64,000 bases of DNA from Auanema rhodensis (lineage: Eukaryota; Nematoda; Chromadorea; Rhabditida; Rhabditidae): NCBI GenBank assembly GCA_964057225.1, contig OZ059896.1, forward strand, positions 2,976,001 through 3,040,000. Reading direction: 5' to 3'. Both the position numbers and the translations under genes were made by a program. This document shows positions 36,140-51,232 of the stretch, piece after piece (position 1 is the stretch's first letter; every line of letters starts with the position of its first letter). The notes under the pieces were generated by a model, which had not been told where the DNA came from, ran no database searches, and saw only the letters and a program-made list of their open reading frames with translations.

Positions 36140-39100
36140 GATCTGTACTATCAGATTTGCGCTAGCTCGAAAGTGCACCGAGATATCAACTGATATAAGT
36201 TCACACTTATATCCTCGATTTTCACCCTGAAGAATTAATTTTTTCGTTGAATAACATTGTCCATCGTTTTTGCCTCGAAAAAAGGAATCTAAAAACATCT
36301 ACTTTTTGCTAAATTATTTTGAAATTTTTCGAAAAAATTTTTGTCAAAATGTTTTTGGAAGCAATTTTGAGTGTACATGGAAACTCAACATACACTAATG
36401 CATCATTTTTCAAAAGATCATAACTAATTTTTGTATTAAGCGTTTCTCAATGTAGTATAGTGCATTCGATGCGGATTATTAAGCTGCGTCGATCTGTACT
36501 ATCAGATTTGCGCTAGCTTAAAAATGCACCGAGATATCAACTGATATAAGTTCACACCTATATCCTCGATTTTCACCCTGAAGAATTAATTTTTTCGTTG
36601 AATAACATTGTCCATCGTTTTTGCCTTGAAAAAAGGAATCTAAAAACATCTACTTTTCGCTAAATTATTTTGAAATTTTTTGAAAAAATTTTTGTCAAAA
36701 TGTTTTTGGAAGCAATTTGGAGTGTACATGGAAACTCAACATACACTAATGCATCATTTTTCAAACGATCATAACTAATTTTTGTATTAAGCGTTTCTCA
36801 ATGTAGTATAGTGCATTCGATGCGGATTTTTAAGCTGCGTCGATGTGTACTATCAGATTTGCGCTGGCTTGAAAATGCACCGAGATATCAACTGATATAA
36901 GTTCACACCTATATCCTCGATTTTCACCCTGAAGAATTAGTTTTTTCGTTGAATAACATTGTCCATCGTTTTTGCCTTGAAAAAAGGAATCTAAAAACAT
37001 CTACTTTTTGCTAAATTATTTTGAAATTTTTCGAAAAAATTTTTGTCAAAATGTTTTTGGAAGCAATTTTGAGTGTACATGGAAACTCAACATACACTAA
37101 TGCATCATTTTCCAAACGATCATAACTTATTTTTGTATTAAGCGTTTCTCAATGTAGTATAGTGCATTCGATGCGGATTTTTAAGCTGCGTCGATGTGTA
37201 CTATCAGATTTGCGCTGGCTTGAAAATGCACCGAGATATCAACTGATATAAGTTCACACCTATATCCTCGATTTTCACCCTGAAGAATTAATTTTTTCGT
37301 TGAATAACATTGTCCATCGTTTTTGCCTTGAAAAAAGGAATCTAAAAACATCTACTTTTTGCTAAATTATTTTGAAATTTTTCGAAAAAATTTTTGTCAA
37401 AATGTTTTTGGAAGCAATTTTGAGTGTACATGGAAACTCAACATACACTAATGCATCATTTTTCAAACGATCATAACTTATTTTTGTATTAAGCGTTTCT
37501 CAATGTAGTATAGTGCATTCGATGCGGATTTTTAAGCTGCGTCGATCTGTACTATCAGATTTGCGCTAGCTTAAAAATGCACCGAGATATCAACTGATAT
37601 AAGTTCACACCTATATCCTCAATTTTCACCCTGAAGAATTAATTTTTTCGTTGAATAACATTGTCCATCGTTTTTGCCTTGAAAAAAGGAATCTAAAAAC
37701 ATCTACTTTTCGCTAAATTATTTTGAAATTTTTTGAAAAAATTTTTGTCAAAATGTTTTTGGAAGCAATTTTGAGTGTACATGGAAACTCAACATACACT
37801 AATGCATCATTTTTCAAACGATCATAACTAATTTTTGTATTAAGCGTTTCTCAATGTAGTATAGTGCATTCGATGCGGATTTTTAAGCTGCGTCGATCTG
37901 TACTATCAGATTTGCGCTAGCTTGAAAATGCACCGAGATATCAACTGATATAAGTTCACACTTATATCCTTGATTTTCACCCTGAAGAATTAATTTTTTC
38001 GTTGAATAACATTGTCCATCGTTTTTGCCTTGAAAAAAAGAATCTAAAAACATCTACTTTTTGCTAAATTATTTTGAAATTTTTCGAAAAAATTTTTGTC
38101 AAAATGTTTTTGGAAGCAATTTTGAGTGTACATGGAAACTCAACATACACTAATGCATCATTTTTCAAACGATCATAACTTATTTTTGTATTAAGCGTTT
38201 CTCAATGTAGTATAGTGCATTCGATGCGGATTTTTAAGCTGCGTCGATCTGTACTATCAGATTTGCGCTAGCTCGAAAATGCACCGAGATATCAACTGAT
38301 ATAAGTTCACACTTATATCCTCGATTTTCACCCTGAAGAATTAATTTTTTCGTTGAATAACATTGTCCATCGTTTTTGCCTCGAAAAAAGGAATCTAAAA
38401 ACATCTACTTTTTGCTAAATTATTTTGAAATTTTTCGAAAAAATTTTTGTCAAAATGTTTTTGGAAGCAATTTTGAGTGTACATGGAAACTCAACATACA
38501 CTAATGCATCATTTTTCAAAAGATCATAACTAATTTTTGTATTAAGCGTTTCTCAATGTAGTATAGTGCATTCGATGCGGATTATTAAGCTGCGTCGATC
38601 TGTACTATCAGATTTGCGCTAGCTTAAAAATGCACCGAGATATCAACTGATATAAGTTCACACCTATATCCTCGATTTTCACCCTGAAGAATTAATTTTT
38701 TCGTTGAATAACATTGTCCATCGTTTTTGCCTTGAAAAAAGGAATCTAAAAACATCTACTTTTCGCTAAATTATTTTGAAATTTTTTGAAAAAATTTTTG
38801 TCAAAATGTTTTTGGAAGCAATTTTGAGTGTACATGGAAACTCAACATACACTAATGCATCATTTTTCAAACGATCATAACTAATTTTTGTATTAAGCGT
38901 TTCTCAATGTAGTATAGTGCATTCGATGCGGATTTTTAAGCTGCGTCGATCTGTACTATCAGATTTGCGCTAGCTTGAAAATGCACCGAGATATCAACTG
39001 ATATAAGTTCACACCTATATCCTCGATTTTCACCCTGAAGAATTAATTTTTTCGTTGAATAACATTGTCCATCGTTTTTGCCTTGAAAAAAGGAATCTAA

Positions 39101-41404
39101 AAACATCTACTTTTTGCTAAATTATTTTGAAATTTTTCGAAAAAATTTTTGTCAAAATGTTTTTGGAAGCAATTTTGAGTGTACATGGAAACTCAACACA
39201 CACTAATGCATCATTTTTCAAACGATCATAACTTATTTTTGTATTAAGCGTTTCTCAATGTAGTATAGTGCATTCGATGCGGATTTTTAAGCTGCGTCGA
39301 TCTGTACTATCAGATTTGCGCTAGCTCGAAAATGCACCGAGATATCAACTGATATAAGTTCACACTTATATCCTCGATTTTCACCCTGAAGAATTAATTT
39401 TTTCGTTGAATAACATTGTCCATCGTTTTTGCCTCGAAAAAAGGAATCTAAAAACATCTACTTTTTGCTAAATTATTTTGAAATTTTTCGAAAAAATTTT
39501 TGTCAAAATGTTTTTGGAAGCAATTTTGAGTGTACATGGAAACTCAACATACACTAATGCATCATTTTTCAAACGATCATAACTTATTTTTGTATTAAGC
39601 GTTTCTCAATGTAGTATAGTGCATTCGATGCGGATTTTTAAGCTGCGTCGATCTGTACTATCAGATTTGCGCTAGCTCGAAAATGCACCGAGATATCAAC
39701 TGATATAAGTTCACACTTATATCCTCGATTTTCACCCTGAAGAATTAATTTTTTCGTTGAATAACATTGTCCATCGTTTTTGCCTCGAAAAAAGGAATCT
39801 AAAAACATCTACTTTTTGCTAAATTATTTTGAAATTTTTCGAAAAAATTTTTGTCAAAATGTTTTTGGAAGCAATTTTGAGTGTACATGGAAACTCAACA
39901 TACACTAATGCATCATTTTTCAAACGATCATAACTAATTTTTGTATTAAGCGTTTCTCAATGTAGTATAGTGCATTCGATGCGGATTTTTAAGTTGCGTC
40001 GATCTGTACTATCAGATTTGCGCTAGCTTGAAAATGCACCGAGATATCAACTGATATAAGTTTACACTTATATCCTCGATTTTCACCCTGAAGAATTAAT
40101 TTTTTCGTTGAATAACATTGTCCATCGTTTTTGCCTCGAAAAAAGGAATCTAAAAACATCTACTTTTCGCTAAATTATTTTGAAATTTTTCGAAAAAATT
40201 TTTGTCAAAATGTTTTTGGAAGCAATTTGGAGTGTACATGGAAACTCAACATACACTAATGCATCATTTTTCAAACGATCATAACTAATTTTTGTATTAA
40301 GCGTTTCTCAATGTAGTATAGTGCATTCGATGCGGATTTTTAAGCTGCGTCGATCTGTACTATCAGATTTGCGCTGGCTTGAAAATGCACCGAGATATCA
40401 ACTGATATATGTTTACACCTATATCCTCTATTTTCACCCTGAAGAATTAATTTTTTCGTTGAATAACATTGTCCATCGTTTTTGCCTTGAAAAAAGGAAT
40501 CTAAAAACATCTACTTTTTGCTAAATTATTTTGAAATTTTTCGAAAAAATTTTTGTCAAAATGTTTTTGGAAGCAATTTTGAGTGTACATGGAAACTCAA
40601 CATACACTAATGCATCATTTTTCAAACGATCATAACTTATTTTTGTATTAAGCGTTTCTCAATGTAGTATAGTGCATTCGATGCGGATTTTTAAGCTACG
40701 TCGATCTGTACTATCAGATTTGCGCTAGCTCGAAAATGCACCGAGATATCAACTGATATAAGTTCACACTTATATCCTCGATTTTCACCCTGAAGAATTG
40801 ATTTTTTCGTTGAATAACATTGTCCATCGTTTTTGCCTCGAAAAAAGGAATCTAAAAACATCTACTTTTTGCTAAATTATTTTGAAATTTTTCGAAAAAA
40901 TTTTTGTCAAAATGTTTTTGGAAGCAATTTTGAGTGTACATGGAAACTCAACATACACTAATGCATCATTTTTCAAAAGATCATAACTGATTTTTGTATT
41001 AAGCGTTTCTCAATGTAGTATAGTGCATTCGATGCGGATTATTAAGCTGCGTCGATCTGTACTATCAGATTTGCGCTAGCTTAAAAATGCACCGAGATAT
41101 CAACTGATATAAGTTCACACTTATATCCTCGATTTTCACCCTGAAGAAATAATTTTTTCGTTGAATAACATTGTCCATCGTTTTTGCCTTGAAAAAAGGA
41201 ATCTAAGAACATCTACTTTTTGCTAAATTATTTTGAAATTTTTCGAAAAAATTTTTGTCAAAATGTTTTTGGAAGCAATTTTGAGTGTACATGGAAACTC
41301 AACATACACTAATGCATCATTTTTCAAACGATCATAACTAATTTTTGTATTTAGCTTTTCTCAATGTAGTATAGTGCATTCGATGCGGATGTTTAAGCTG
41401 CGTC
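36140..41404 (+). repeat. GCTCGAAAATGC / GGATTATTAAG monomer region
   Basis: Fifteen 351-bp units. GCTCGAAAATGC (or GCTCGAAAGTGC at 36140) marks units 36140, 38246, 39299, 39650 and 40703. CAAAAGATC followed by GGATTATTAAG marks 36140, 38246 and 40703. Units 36140-36841 correspond to 38246-38947 (2,106 bp apart). AACTTATTTTTG is the common 3' variant here. The region carries many private single changes (CACACACT near 39197, TTTACACCT near 40413), and higher-order structure is weaker than on either side. Confidence 0.75.
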
Positions 41405-44400
41405 GATCTGTGTTATCAGATTTGCGCTAGCTTAAAAATGCACCGAGATATCAACTGATATAAGTTCACACTTATATCCTCGATTTTCACCCTGAAGAAT
41501 TAATTTTTTCGTTGAATAACATTGTCTATCGTTTTTGCCTTGAAAAAAGGAATCTAAAAACATCTACTTTTTGCTAAATTATTTTCAAATTTTTCGAAAA
41601 AATTTTTGTCAAAATGTTTTTAGAAGCAATTTTGAGTGTACATGGAAACTCAACATACACTAATGCATCATTTTTCAAACGATCATAACTAATTTTTGTA
41701 TTCAGCTTTTTTCAATGTAGTATAGTGCATTCGATGCGGATTTTTATGCTGCGTCGATCGGTGTTATCAGATTTGCGCTAGCTTAAAAATGCACCGAGAT
41801 ATCAACTGATATAAGTTTACACTTATATCCTCGATTTTCACCCTGAAGAAATAATTTTTTCGTTGAATAACATTGTCCATCGTTTTTGCCTTGAAAAAAG
41901 GAATCTAAAAACATCTACTTTTTGCTAAATTATTTTGAAATTTTTCGAAAAAATTTTTGTCAAAATGTTTTTGGAAGCAATTTTGAGTGTACATGGAAAC
42001 TCAACATACACTAATGCATCATTTTTCAAACGATCATAACTAATTTTTGTATTTAGCTTTTCTCAATGTAATATAGTGCATTCGATGCGGATTTTTAAGC
42101 TGCGTCGATCTGTGTTATCAGATTTGCGCTAGCTTAAAAATGCACCGAGATATCAACTGATATAAGTTCACACTTATATCCTCGATTTTCACCCTGAAGA
42201 ATTAATTTTTTCGTTGAATAACATTGTCCATCGTTTTTGCCTTGAAAAAAGGAATCTAAAAACATCTACTTTTTGCTAAATTATTTTGAAATTTTTCGAA
42301 AAAATTTTTGTCAAAATGTTTTTGGAAGCAATTTTGAGTGTACATGGAAACTCAACATACACTAATGCATCATTTTTCAAACGATCATAACTAATTTTTG
42401 TATTAAGCGTTTCTCAATGTAGTATAGTGCATTCGATGCGGATTTTTAAGCTGCGTCGATCTGTACTATCAGATTTGCGCTAGCTTGAAAATGCACCGAG
42501 ATATCAACTGATATAAGTTCACACCTATATCCTCGATTTTCACCCTGAAGAATTAAATTTTTCGTTGAATAACATTGTCTATCGTTTTTGCCTTGAAAAA
42601 AGGAATCTAAAAACATCTACTTTTTGCTAAATTATTTTGAAATTTTTCGAAAAAATTTTTGTCAAAATGTTTTTGGAAGCAATTTTGAGTGTACATGGAA
42701 ACTCAACATACACTAATGCATCATTTTTCAAACGATCATAACTAATTTTTGTATTCAGCTTTTTTCAATGTAGTATAGTGCATTCGATGCGGATTTTTAT
42801 GCTGCGTCGATCGGTGTTATCAGATTTGCGCTAGCTTAAAAATGCACCGAGATATCAACTGATATAAGTTTACACTTATATCCTCGATTTTCACCCTGAA
42901 GAAATAATTTTTTCGTTGAATAACATTGTCCATCGTTTTTGCCTTGAAAAAAGGAATCTAAAAACATCTACTTTTTGCTAAATTATTTTGAAATTTTTCG
43001 AAAAAATTTTTGTCAAAATGTTTTTGGAAGCAATTTTGAGTGTACATGGAAACTCAACATACACTAATGCATCATTTTTCAAACGATCATAACTAATTTT
43101 TGTATTTAGCTTTTCTCAATGTAATATAGTGCATTCGATGCGGATTTTTAAGCTGCGTCGATCTGTGTTATCAGATTTGCGCTAGCTTAAAAATGCACCG
43201 AGATATCAACTGATATAAGTTCACACTTATATCCTCGATTTTCACCCTGAAGAATTAATTTTTTCGTTGAATAACATTGTCCATCGTTTTTGCCTTGAAA
43301 AAAGGAATCTAAAAACATCTACTTTTTGCTAAATTATTTTGAAATTTTTCGAAAAAATTTTTGTCAAAATGTTTTTGGAAGCAATTTTGAGTGTACATGG
43401 AAACTCAACATACACTAATGCATCATTTTTCAAACGATCATAACTAATTTTTGTATTTAGCGTTTCTCAATGTAGTATAGTGCATTCGATGCGGATTTTT
43501 AAGCTGCGTCGATCTGTACTATCAGATTTGCGCTAGCTTGAAAATGCACCGAGATATCAACTGATATAAGTTCACACCTATATCCTCGATTTTCACCCTG
43601 AAGAATTAAATTTTTCGTTGAATAACATTGTCTATCGTTTTTGCCTTGAAAAAAGGAATCTAAAAACATCTACTTTTTGCTAAATTATTTTGAAATTTTT
43701 CGAAAAAATTTTTGTCAAAATGTTTTTGGAAGCAATTTTGAGTGTACATGGAAACTCAACATACACTAATGCATCATTTTTCAAACGATCATAACTAATT
43801 TTTGTATTAAGCGTTTCTCGATGTAGTATAGTGCATTCGTTGCGGATTTTTAAGCTGCGTCGATCTGTACTATCAGATTTGCGCTAGCTTGAAAATGCAC
43901 CGAGATATCAACTGATATAAGTTCACACCTATATCCTCGATTTTCACCCTGAAGAATTAAATTTTTCGTTGAATAACATTGTCTATCGTTTTTGCCTTGA
44001 AAAAAGGAATCTAAAAACATCTACTTTTCGCTAAATTATTTTGAAATTTTTCGAAAAAATTTTTGTCAAAATGTTTTTGGAAGCAATTTTGAGTGTACAT
44101 GGAAACTCAACATACACTAATGCATCATTTTTCAAACGATCATAACTAATTTTTGTATTCAGCTTTTCTCAATGTAGTATAGTGCATTCGATGCGGATTT
44201 TTATGCTGCGTCGATCTGTGTTATCAGATTTGCGCTAGCTTAAAAATGCACCGAGATATCAACTGATATAAGTTCACACTTATATCCTCGATTTTCACCC
44301 TGAAGAAATAATTTTTTCGTTGAATAACATTGTCCATCGTTTTTGCCTTGAAAAAAGGAATCTAAAAACATCTACTTTTTGCTAAATTATTTTGAAATTT

Positions 44401-44914
44401 TTCGAAAAAATTTTTGTCAAAATGTTTTTGGAAGCAATTTTGAGTGTACATGGAAACTCAACATACACTAATGCATCATTTTTCAAACGATCATAACTAA
44501 TTTTTGTATTAAGCGTTTCTCAATGTAGTATAGTGCATTCGATGCGGATTTTTAAGCTGCGTCGATCTGTACTATCAGATTTGCGCTAGCTTGAAAATGC
44601 ACCGAGATATCAACTGATATAAGTTCACACCTATATCCTCGATTTTCACCCTGAAGAATTAATTTTTTCGTTAAATAACATTGTCTATCGTTTTTGCCTT
44701 GAAAAAAGGAATCTAAAAACATCTACTTTTCGCTAAATTATTTTGAAATTTTTCGAAAAAATTTTTGTCAAAATGTTTTTGGAAGCAATTTTGAGTGTAC
44801 ATGGAAACTCAACATACACTAATGCATCATTTTTCAAACGATCATAACTAATTTTTGTATTCAGCTTTTTTCAATGTAGTATAGTGCATTCGATGCGGAT
44901 TTTTATGCTGCGTC
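41405..44914 (+). repeat. GATCGG-marked higher-order units, 3 and 6 monomers
   Basis: A unit beginning GATCGGTGTTATCAG, preceded by TTTTTATGCTGCGTC and followed by GTTTACAC and GAAATAATTTTTTCG, starts at 41756, 42809 and 44915. It thus opens blocks of 1,053 bp (three monomers) and 2,106 bp (six monomers). Between these units lie TACTATCAG monomers with CACCTATATC, TTAAATTTTTCG and TGTCTATCG. Unit 43511 has GTTGCGG (about 43830) in place of GATGCGG. Units 43862-44213 recur further right in the next blocks. Confidence 0.8.
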
Positions 44915-47900
44915 GATCGGTGTTATCAGATTTGCGCTAGCTTAAAAATGCACCGAGATATCAACTGATATAAGTTTACACTTATATCCTCGATTTTCAC
45001 CCTGAAGAAATAATTTTTTCGTTGAATAACATTGTCCATCGTTTTTGCCTTGAAAAAAGGAATCTAAAAACATCTACTTTTTGCTAAATTATTTTGAAAT
45101 TTTTCGAAAAAATTTTTGTCAAAATGTTTTTGGAAGCAATTTTGAGTGTACATGGAAACTCAACATACACTAATGCATCATTTTTCAAACGATCATAACT
45201 AATTTTTGTATTTAGCTTTTCTCAATGTAATATAGTGCATTCGATGCGGATTTTTAAGCTGCGTCGATCTGTGTTATCAGATTTCCGCTAGCTTAAAAAT
45301 GCACCGAGATATCAACTGATATAAGTTCACACTTATATCCTCGATTTTCACCCTGAAGAATTAATTTTTTCGTTGAATAACATTGTCCATCGTTTTTGCC
45401 TTGAAAAAAGGAATCTAAAAACATCTACTTTTTGCTAAATTATTTTGAAATTTTTTGAAAAAATTTTTGTCAAAATGTTTTTGGAAGCAATTTTGAGTGT
45501 ACATGGAAACTCAACATACACTAATGCATCATTTTTCAAACGATCATAACTAATTTTTGTATTAAGCGTTTCTCAATGTAGTATAGTGCATTCGATGCGG
45601 ATTTTTAAGCTGCGTCGATCTGTACTATCAGATTTGCGCTAGCTTGAAAATGCACCGAGATATCAACTGATATAAGTTCACACCTATATCCTCGATTTTC
45701 ACCCTGAAGAATTAAATTTTTCGTTGAATAACATTGTCTATCGTTTTTGCCTTGAAAAAAGGAATCTAAAAACATCTACTTTTTGCTAAATTATTTTGAA
45801 ATTTTTCGAAAAAATTTTTGTCAAAATGTTTTTGGAAGCAATTTTGAGTGTACATGGAAACTCAACATACACTAATGCATCATTTTTCAAACGATCATAA
45901 CTAATTTTTGTATTAAGCGTTTCTCGATGTAGTATAGTGCATTCGATGCGGATTTTTAAGCTGCGTCGATCTGTACTATCAGATTTGCGCTAGCTTGAAA
46001 ATGCACCGAGATATCAACTGATATAAGTTCACACCTATATCCTCGATTTTCACCCTGAAGAATTAAATTTTTCGTTGAATAACATTGTCTATCGTTTTTG
46101 CCTTGAAAAAAGGAATCTAAAAACATCTACTTTTCGCTAAATTATTTTGAAATTTTTCGAAAAAATTTTTGTCAAAATGTTTTTGGAAGCAATTTTGAGT
46201 GTACATGGAAACTCAACATACACTAATGCATCATTTTTCAAACGATCATAACTAATTTTTGTATTCAGCTTTTCTCAATGTAGTATAGTGCATTCGATGC
46301 GGATTTTTATGCTGCGTCGATCTGTGTTATCAGATTTGCGCTAGCTTAAAAATGCACCGAGATATCAACTGATATAAGTTCACACTTATATCCTCGATTT
46401 TCACCCTGAAGAAATAATTTTTTCGTTGAATAACATTGTCCATCGTTTTTGCCTTGAAAAAAGGAATCTAAAAACATCTACTTTTTGCTAAATTATTTTG
46501 AAATTTTTCGAAAAAATTTTTGTCAAAATGTTTTTGGAAGCAATTTTGAGTGTACATGGAAACTCAACATACACTAATGCATCATTTTTCAAACGATCAT
46601 AACTAATTTTTGTATTTAGCTTTTCTCAATGTAATATAGTGCATTCGATGCGGATTTTTAAGCTGCGTCGATCTGTGTTATCAGATTTGCGCTAGCTTAA
46701 AAATGCACCGAGATATCAACTGATATAAGTTCACACTTATATCCTCGATTTTCACCCTGAAGAATTAATTTTTTCGTTGAATAACATTGTCCATCGTTTT
46801 TGCCTTGAAAAAAGGAATCTAAAAACATCTACTTTTTGCTAAATTATTTTGAAATTTTTTGAAAAAATTTTTGTCAAAATGTTTTTGGAAGCAATTTTGA
46901 GTGTACATGGAAACTCAACATACACTAATGCATCATTTTTCAAACGATCATAACTAATTTTTGTATTAAGCGTTTCTCAATGTAGTATAGTGCATTCGAT
47001 GCGGATTTTTAAGCTGCGTCGATCTGTACTATCAGATTTGCGCTAGCTTGAAAATGCACCGAGATATCAACTGATATAAGTTCACACCTATATCCTCGAT
47101 TTTCACCCTGAAGAATTAAATTTTTCGTTGAATAACATTGTCTATCGTTTTTGCCTTGAAAAAAGGAATCTAAAAACATCTACTTTTTGCTAAATTATTT
47201 TGAAATTTTTCGAAAAAATTTTTGTCAAAATGTTTTTGGAAGCAATTTTGAGTGTACATGGAAACTCAACATACACTAATGCATCATTTTTCAAACGATC
47301 ATAACTAATTTTTGTATTAAGCGTTTCTCGATGTAGTATAGTGCATTCGATGCGGATTTTTAAGCTGCGTCGATCTGTACTATCAGATTTGCGCTAGCTT
47401 GAAAATGCACCGAGATATCAACTGATATAAGTTCACACCTATATCCTCGATTTTCACCCTGAAGAATTAAATTTTTCGTTGAATAACATTGTCTATCGTT
47501 TTTGCCTTGAAAAAAGGAATCTAAAAACATCTACTTTTCGCTAAATTATTTTGAAATTTTTCGAAAAAATTTTTGTCAAAATGTTTTTGGAAGCAATTTT
47601 GAGTGTACATGGAAACTCAACATACACTAATGCATCATTTTTCAAACGATCATAACTAATTTTTGTATTCAGCTTTTCTCAATGTAGTATAGTGCATTCG
47701 ATGCGGATTTTTATGCTGCGTCGATCTGTGTTATCAGATTTGCGCTAGCTTAAAAATGCACCGAGATATCAACTGATATAAGTTCACACTTATATCCTCG
47801 ATTTTCACCCTGAAGAAATAATTTTTTCGTTGAATAACATTGTCCATCGTTTTTGCCTTGAAAAAAGGAATCTAAAAACATCTACTTTTTGCTAAATTAT

Positions 47901-48424
47901 TTTGAAATTTTTCGAAAAAATTTTTGTCAAAATGTTTTTGGAAGCAATTTTGAGTGTACATGGAAACTCAACATACACTAATGCATCATTTTTCAAACGA
48001 TCATAACTAATTTTTGTATTAAGCGTTTCTCAATGTAGTATAGTGCATTCGATGCGGATTTTTAAGCTGCGTCGATCTGTACTATCAGATTTGCGCTAGC
48101 TTGAAAATGCACCGAGATATCAACTGATATAAGTTCACACCTATATCCTCGCTTTTCACCCTGAAGAATTAATTTTTTCGTTAAATAACATTGTCTATCG
48201 TTTTTGCCTTGAAAAAAGGAATCTAAAAACATCTACTTTTTGCTAAATTATTTTGAAATTTTTCGAAAAAATTTTTGTCAAAATGTTTTTGGAAGCAATT
48301 TTGAGTGTACATGGAAACTCAACATACACTAATGCATCATTTTTCAAACGATCATAACTAATTTTTGTATTCAGCTTTTTTCAATGTAGTATAGTGCATT
48401 CGATGCGGATTTTTATGCTGCGTC
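44915..48424 (+). repeat. GATCGG-marked higher-order unit, 10 monomers (3,510 bp)
   Basis: Opens with the GATCGG unit at 44915 and closes before the next one at 48425. It contains an inner four-monomer duplication: units 45266-46669 match 46670-48073 with a 1,404-bp shift. The CpG-less palindrome TTTTTTGAAAAA is at 45451 and 46855, TTTCTCGATG is in units 45617 and 47021, and TTTTTATGCTG ends units 45968 and 47372. Unit 45266 differs by TTTCCGC instead of TTTGCGC. The 10-mer is therefore an expansion of the six-monomer block to its left by one extra inner tetramer. Confidence 0.82.
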
Positions 48425-51232
48425 GATCGGTGTTATCAGATTTGCGCTAGCTTAAAAATGCACCGAGATATCAACTGATATAAGTTTACACTTATATCCT
48501 CGATTTTCACCCTGAAGAAATAATTTTTTCGTTGAATAACATTGTCCATCGTTTTTGCCTTGAAAAAAGGAATCTAAAAACATCTACTTTTTGCTAAATT
48601 ATTTTGAAATTTTTCGAAAAAATTTTTGTCAAAATGTTTTTGGAAGCAATTTTGAGTGTACATGGAAACTCAACATACACTAATGCATCATTTTTCAAAC
48701 GATCATAACTAATTTTTGTATTTAGCTTTTCTCAATGTAATATAGTGCATTCGATGCGGATTTTTAAGCTGCGTCGATCTGTGTTATCAGATTTGCGCTA
48801 GCTTAAAAATGCACCGAGATATCAACTGATATAAGTTCACACTTATATCCTCGATTTTCACCCTGAAGAATTAATTTTTTCGTTGAATAACATTGTCCAT
48901 CGTTTTTGCCTTGAAAAAAGGAATCTAAAAACATCTACTTTTTGCTAAATTATTTTGAAATTTTTCGAAAAAATTTTTGTCAAAATGTTTTTGGAAGCAA
49001 TTTTTAGTGTACATGGAAACTCAACATACACTAATGCATCATTTTTCAAACGATCATAACTAATTTTTGTATTAAGCGTTTCTCAATGTAGTATAGTGCA
49101 TTCGATGCGGATTTTTAAGCTGCGTCGATCTGTACTATCAGATTTGCGCTAGCTTGAAAATGCACCGAGATATCCACTGATATAAGTTCACACCTATATC
49201 CTCGATTTTCACCCTGAAGAATTAAATTTTTCGTTGAATAACATTGTCTATCGTTTTTGCCTTGAAAAAAGGAATCTAAAAACATCTACTTTTTGCTAAA
49301 TTATTTTGAAATTTTTCGAAAAAATTTTTGTCAAAATGTTTTTGGAAGCAATTTTGAGTGTACATGGAAACTCAACATACACTAATGCATCATTTTTCAA
49401 ACGATCATAACTAATTTTTGTATTAAGCGTTTCTCGATGTAGTATAGTGCATTCGATGCGGATTTTTAAGCTGCGTCGATCTGTACTATCAGATTTGCGC
49501 TAGCTTGAAAATGCACCGAGATATCAACTGATATAAGTTCACACCTATATCCTCGATTTTCAAGCTGAAGAATTAAATTTTTCGTTGAATAACATTGTCT
49601 ATCGTTTTTGCCTTGAAAAAAGGAATCTAAAAACATCTACTTTTCGCTAAATTATTTTGAAATTTTTCGAAAAAATTTTTGTCAAAATGTTTTTGGAAGC
49701 AATTTTGAGTGTACATGGAAACTCAACATACACTAATGCATCATTTTTCAAACGATCATAACTAATTTTTGTATTCAGCTTTTCTCAATGTAGTATAGTG
49801 CATTCGATGCGGATTTTTATGCTGCGTCGATCTGTGTTATCAGATTTGCGCTAGCTTAAAAATGCACCGAGATATCAACTGATATAAGTTCACACTTATA
49901 TCCTCGATTTTCACCCTGAAGAAATAATTTTTTCGTTGAATAACATTGTCCATCGTTTTTGCCTTGAAAAAAGGAATCTAAAAACATCTACTTTTTGCTA
50001 AATTATTTTGAAATTTTTCGAAAAAATTTTTGTCAAAATGTTTTTGGAAGCAATTTTGAGTCTACATGGAAACTCAACATACACTAATGCATCATTTTTC
50101 AAACGATCATAACTAATTTTTGTATTAAGCGTTTCTCAATGTAGTATAGTGCATTCGATGCGGATTTTTAAGCTGCGTCGATCTGTACTATCAGATTTGC
50201 GCTAGCTTGAAAATGCACCGAGATATCAACTGATATAAGTTCACACCTATATCCTCGATTTTCACCCTGAAGAATTAATTTTTTCGTTAAATAACATTGT
50301 CTATCGTTTTTGCCTTGAAAAAAGGAATCTAAAAACATCTACTTTTTGCTAAATTATTTTGAAATTTTTCGAAAAAATTTTTGTCAAAATGTTTTTGGAA
50401 GCAATTTTGAGTGTACATGGAAACTCAACATACACTAATGCATCATTTTTCAAACGATCATAACTAATTTTTGTATTTAGCTTTTCTCAATGTTATATAG
50501 TGCATTCGATGCGGATTTTTAAGCTGCGTCGATCTGTGTTATGAGATTTGCGCTAGCTTAAAAATGCACCGAGATATCAACTGATATAAGTTCACACTTA
50601 TATCCTCGATTTTCACCCTGAAGAATTAATTTTTTCGTTGAATAACATTGTCCATCGTTTTTGCCTTGAAAAAAGGAATCTAAAAACATCTACTTTTTGC
50701 TAAATTATTCTCAAATTTTTCGAAAAAATTTTTGTCAAAATGTTTTTGGAAGCAATTTTGAGTGTACATGGAAACTCAACATACACTAATGCATCATTTT
50801 TCAAACGATCATAACTAATTTTTGTATTTAGCTTTTCTCAATGTAGTATAGTGCATTCGATGCGGATTTTTAAGCTGCGTCGATCTGTGTTATCAGATTT
50901 GCGCTAGCTTAAAAATGCACCGAGATATCAACTGATATAAGTTCACACTTATATCCTCGATTTTCACCCTGAAGAATTAATTTTTTCGTTGAATAACATT
51001 GTCCATCGTTTTTGCCTTGAAAAAAGGAATCTAAAAACATCTACTTTTTGCTAAATTATTTTGAAATTTTTCGAAAAAATTTTTGTCAAAATGTTTTTGG
51101 AAGCAATTTTGAGTGTACATGGAAACTCAACATACACTAATGCATCATTTTTCAAACGATCATAACTAATTTTTGTATTCAGCTTTTTTCAATGTAGTAT
51201 AGTGCATTCGATGCGGATTTTTATGCTGCGTC
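48200..51232 (+). repeat. About 3-kb block, copy 1 (repeats 4,211 bp downstream)
   Basis: Ordered private markers CAATTTTTAG (about 49001), TATCCACTGATA (49171), TTTTCAAGCTGAAG (49561 for CAAGCT), GAGTCTACATGG (50061 for TCTAC), TTATGAGATTT (50541) and ATTCTCAAATTT (50707) all recur exactly 4,211 bp further on. By eye I saw only two differences: ACATCTAC here versus ACATTTAC near 53847, and GTAGTATAG versus GTAGCATAG near 54004. The left boundary lies inside unit 48074, whose 5' part does not match the corresponding unit 52285. Confidence 0.88.

Noticed and set aside
40321-40524. 67-codon plus-strand open frame
   Set aside because: It is open only because of private changes in one unit (about 40410-40431). 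The same frame is closed in most other monomers, and no domain or signal is visible.
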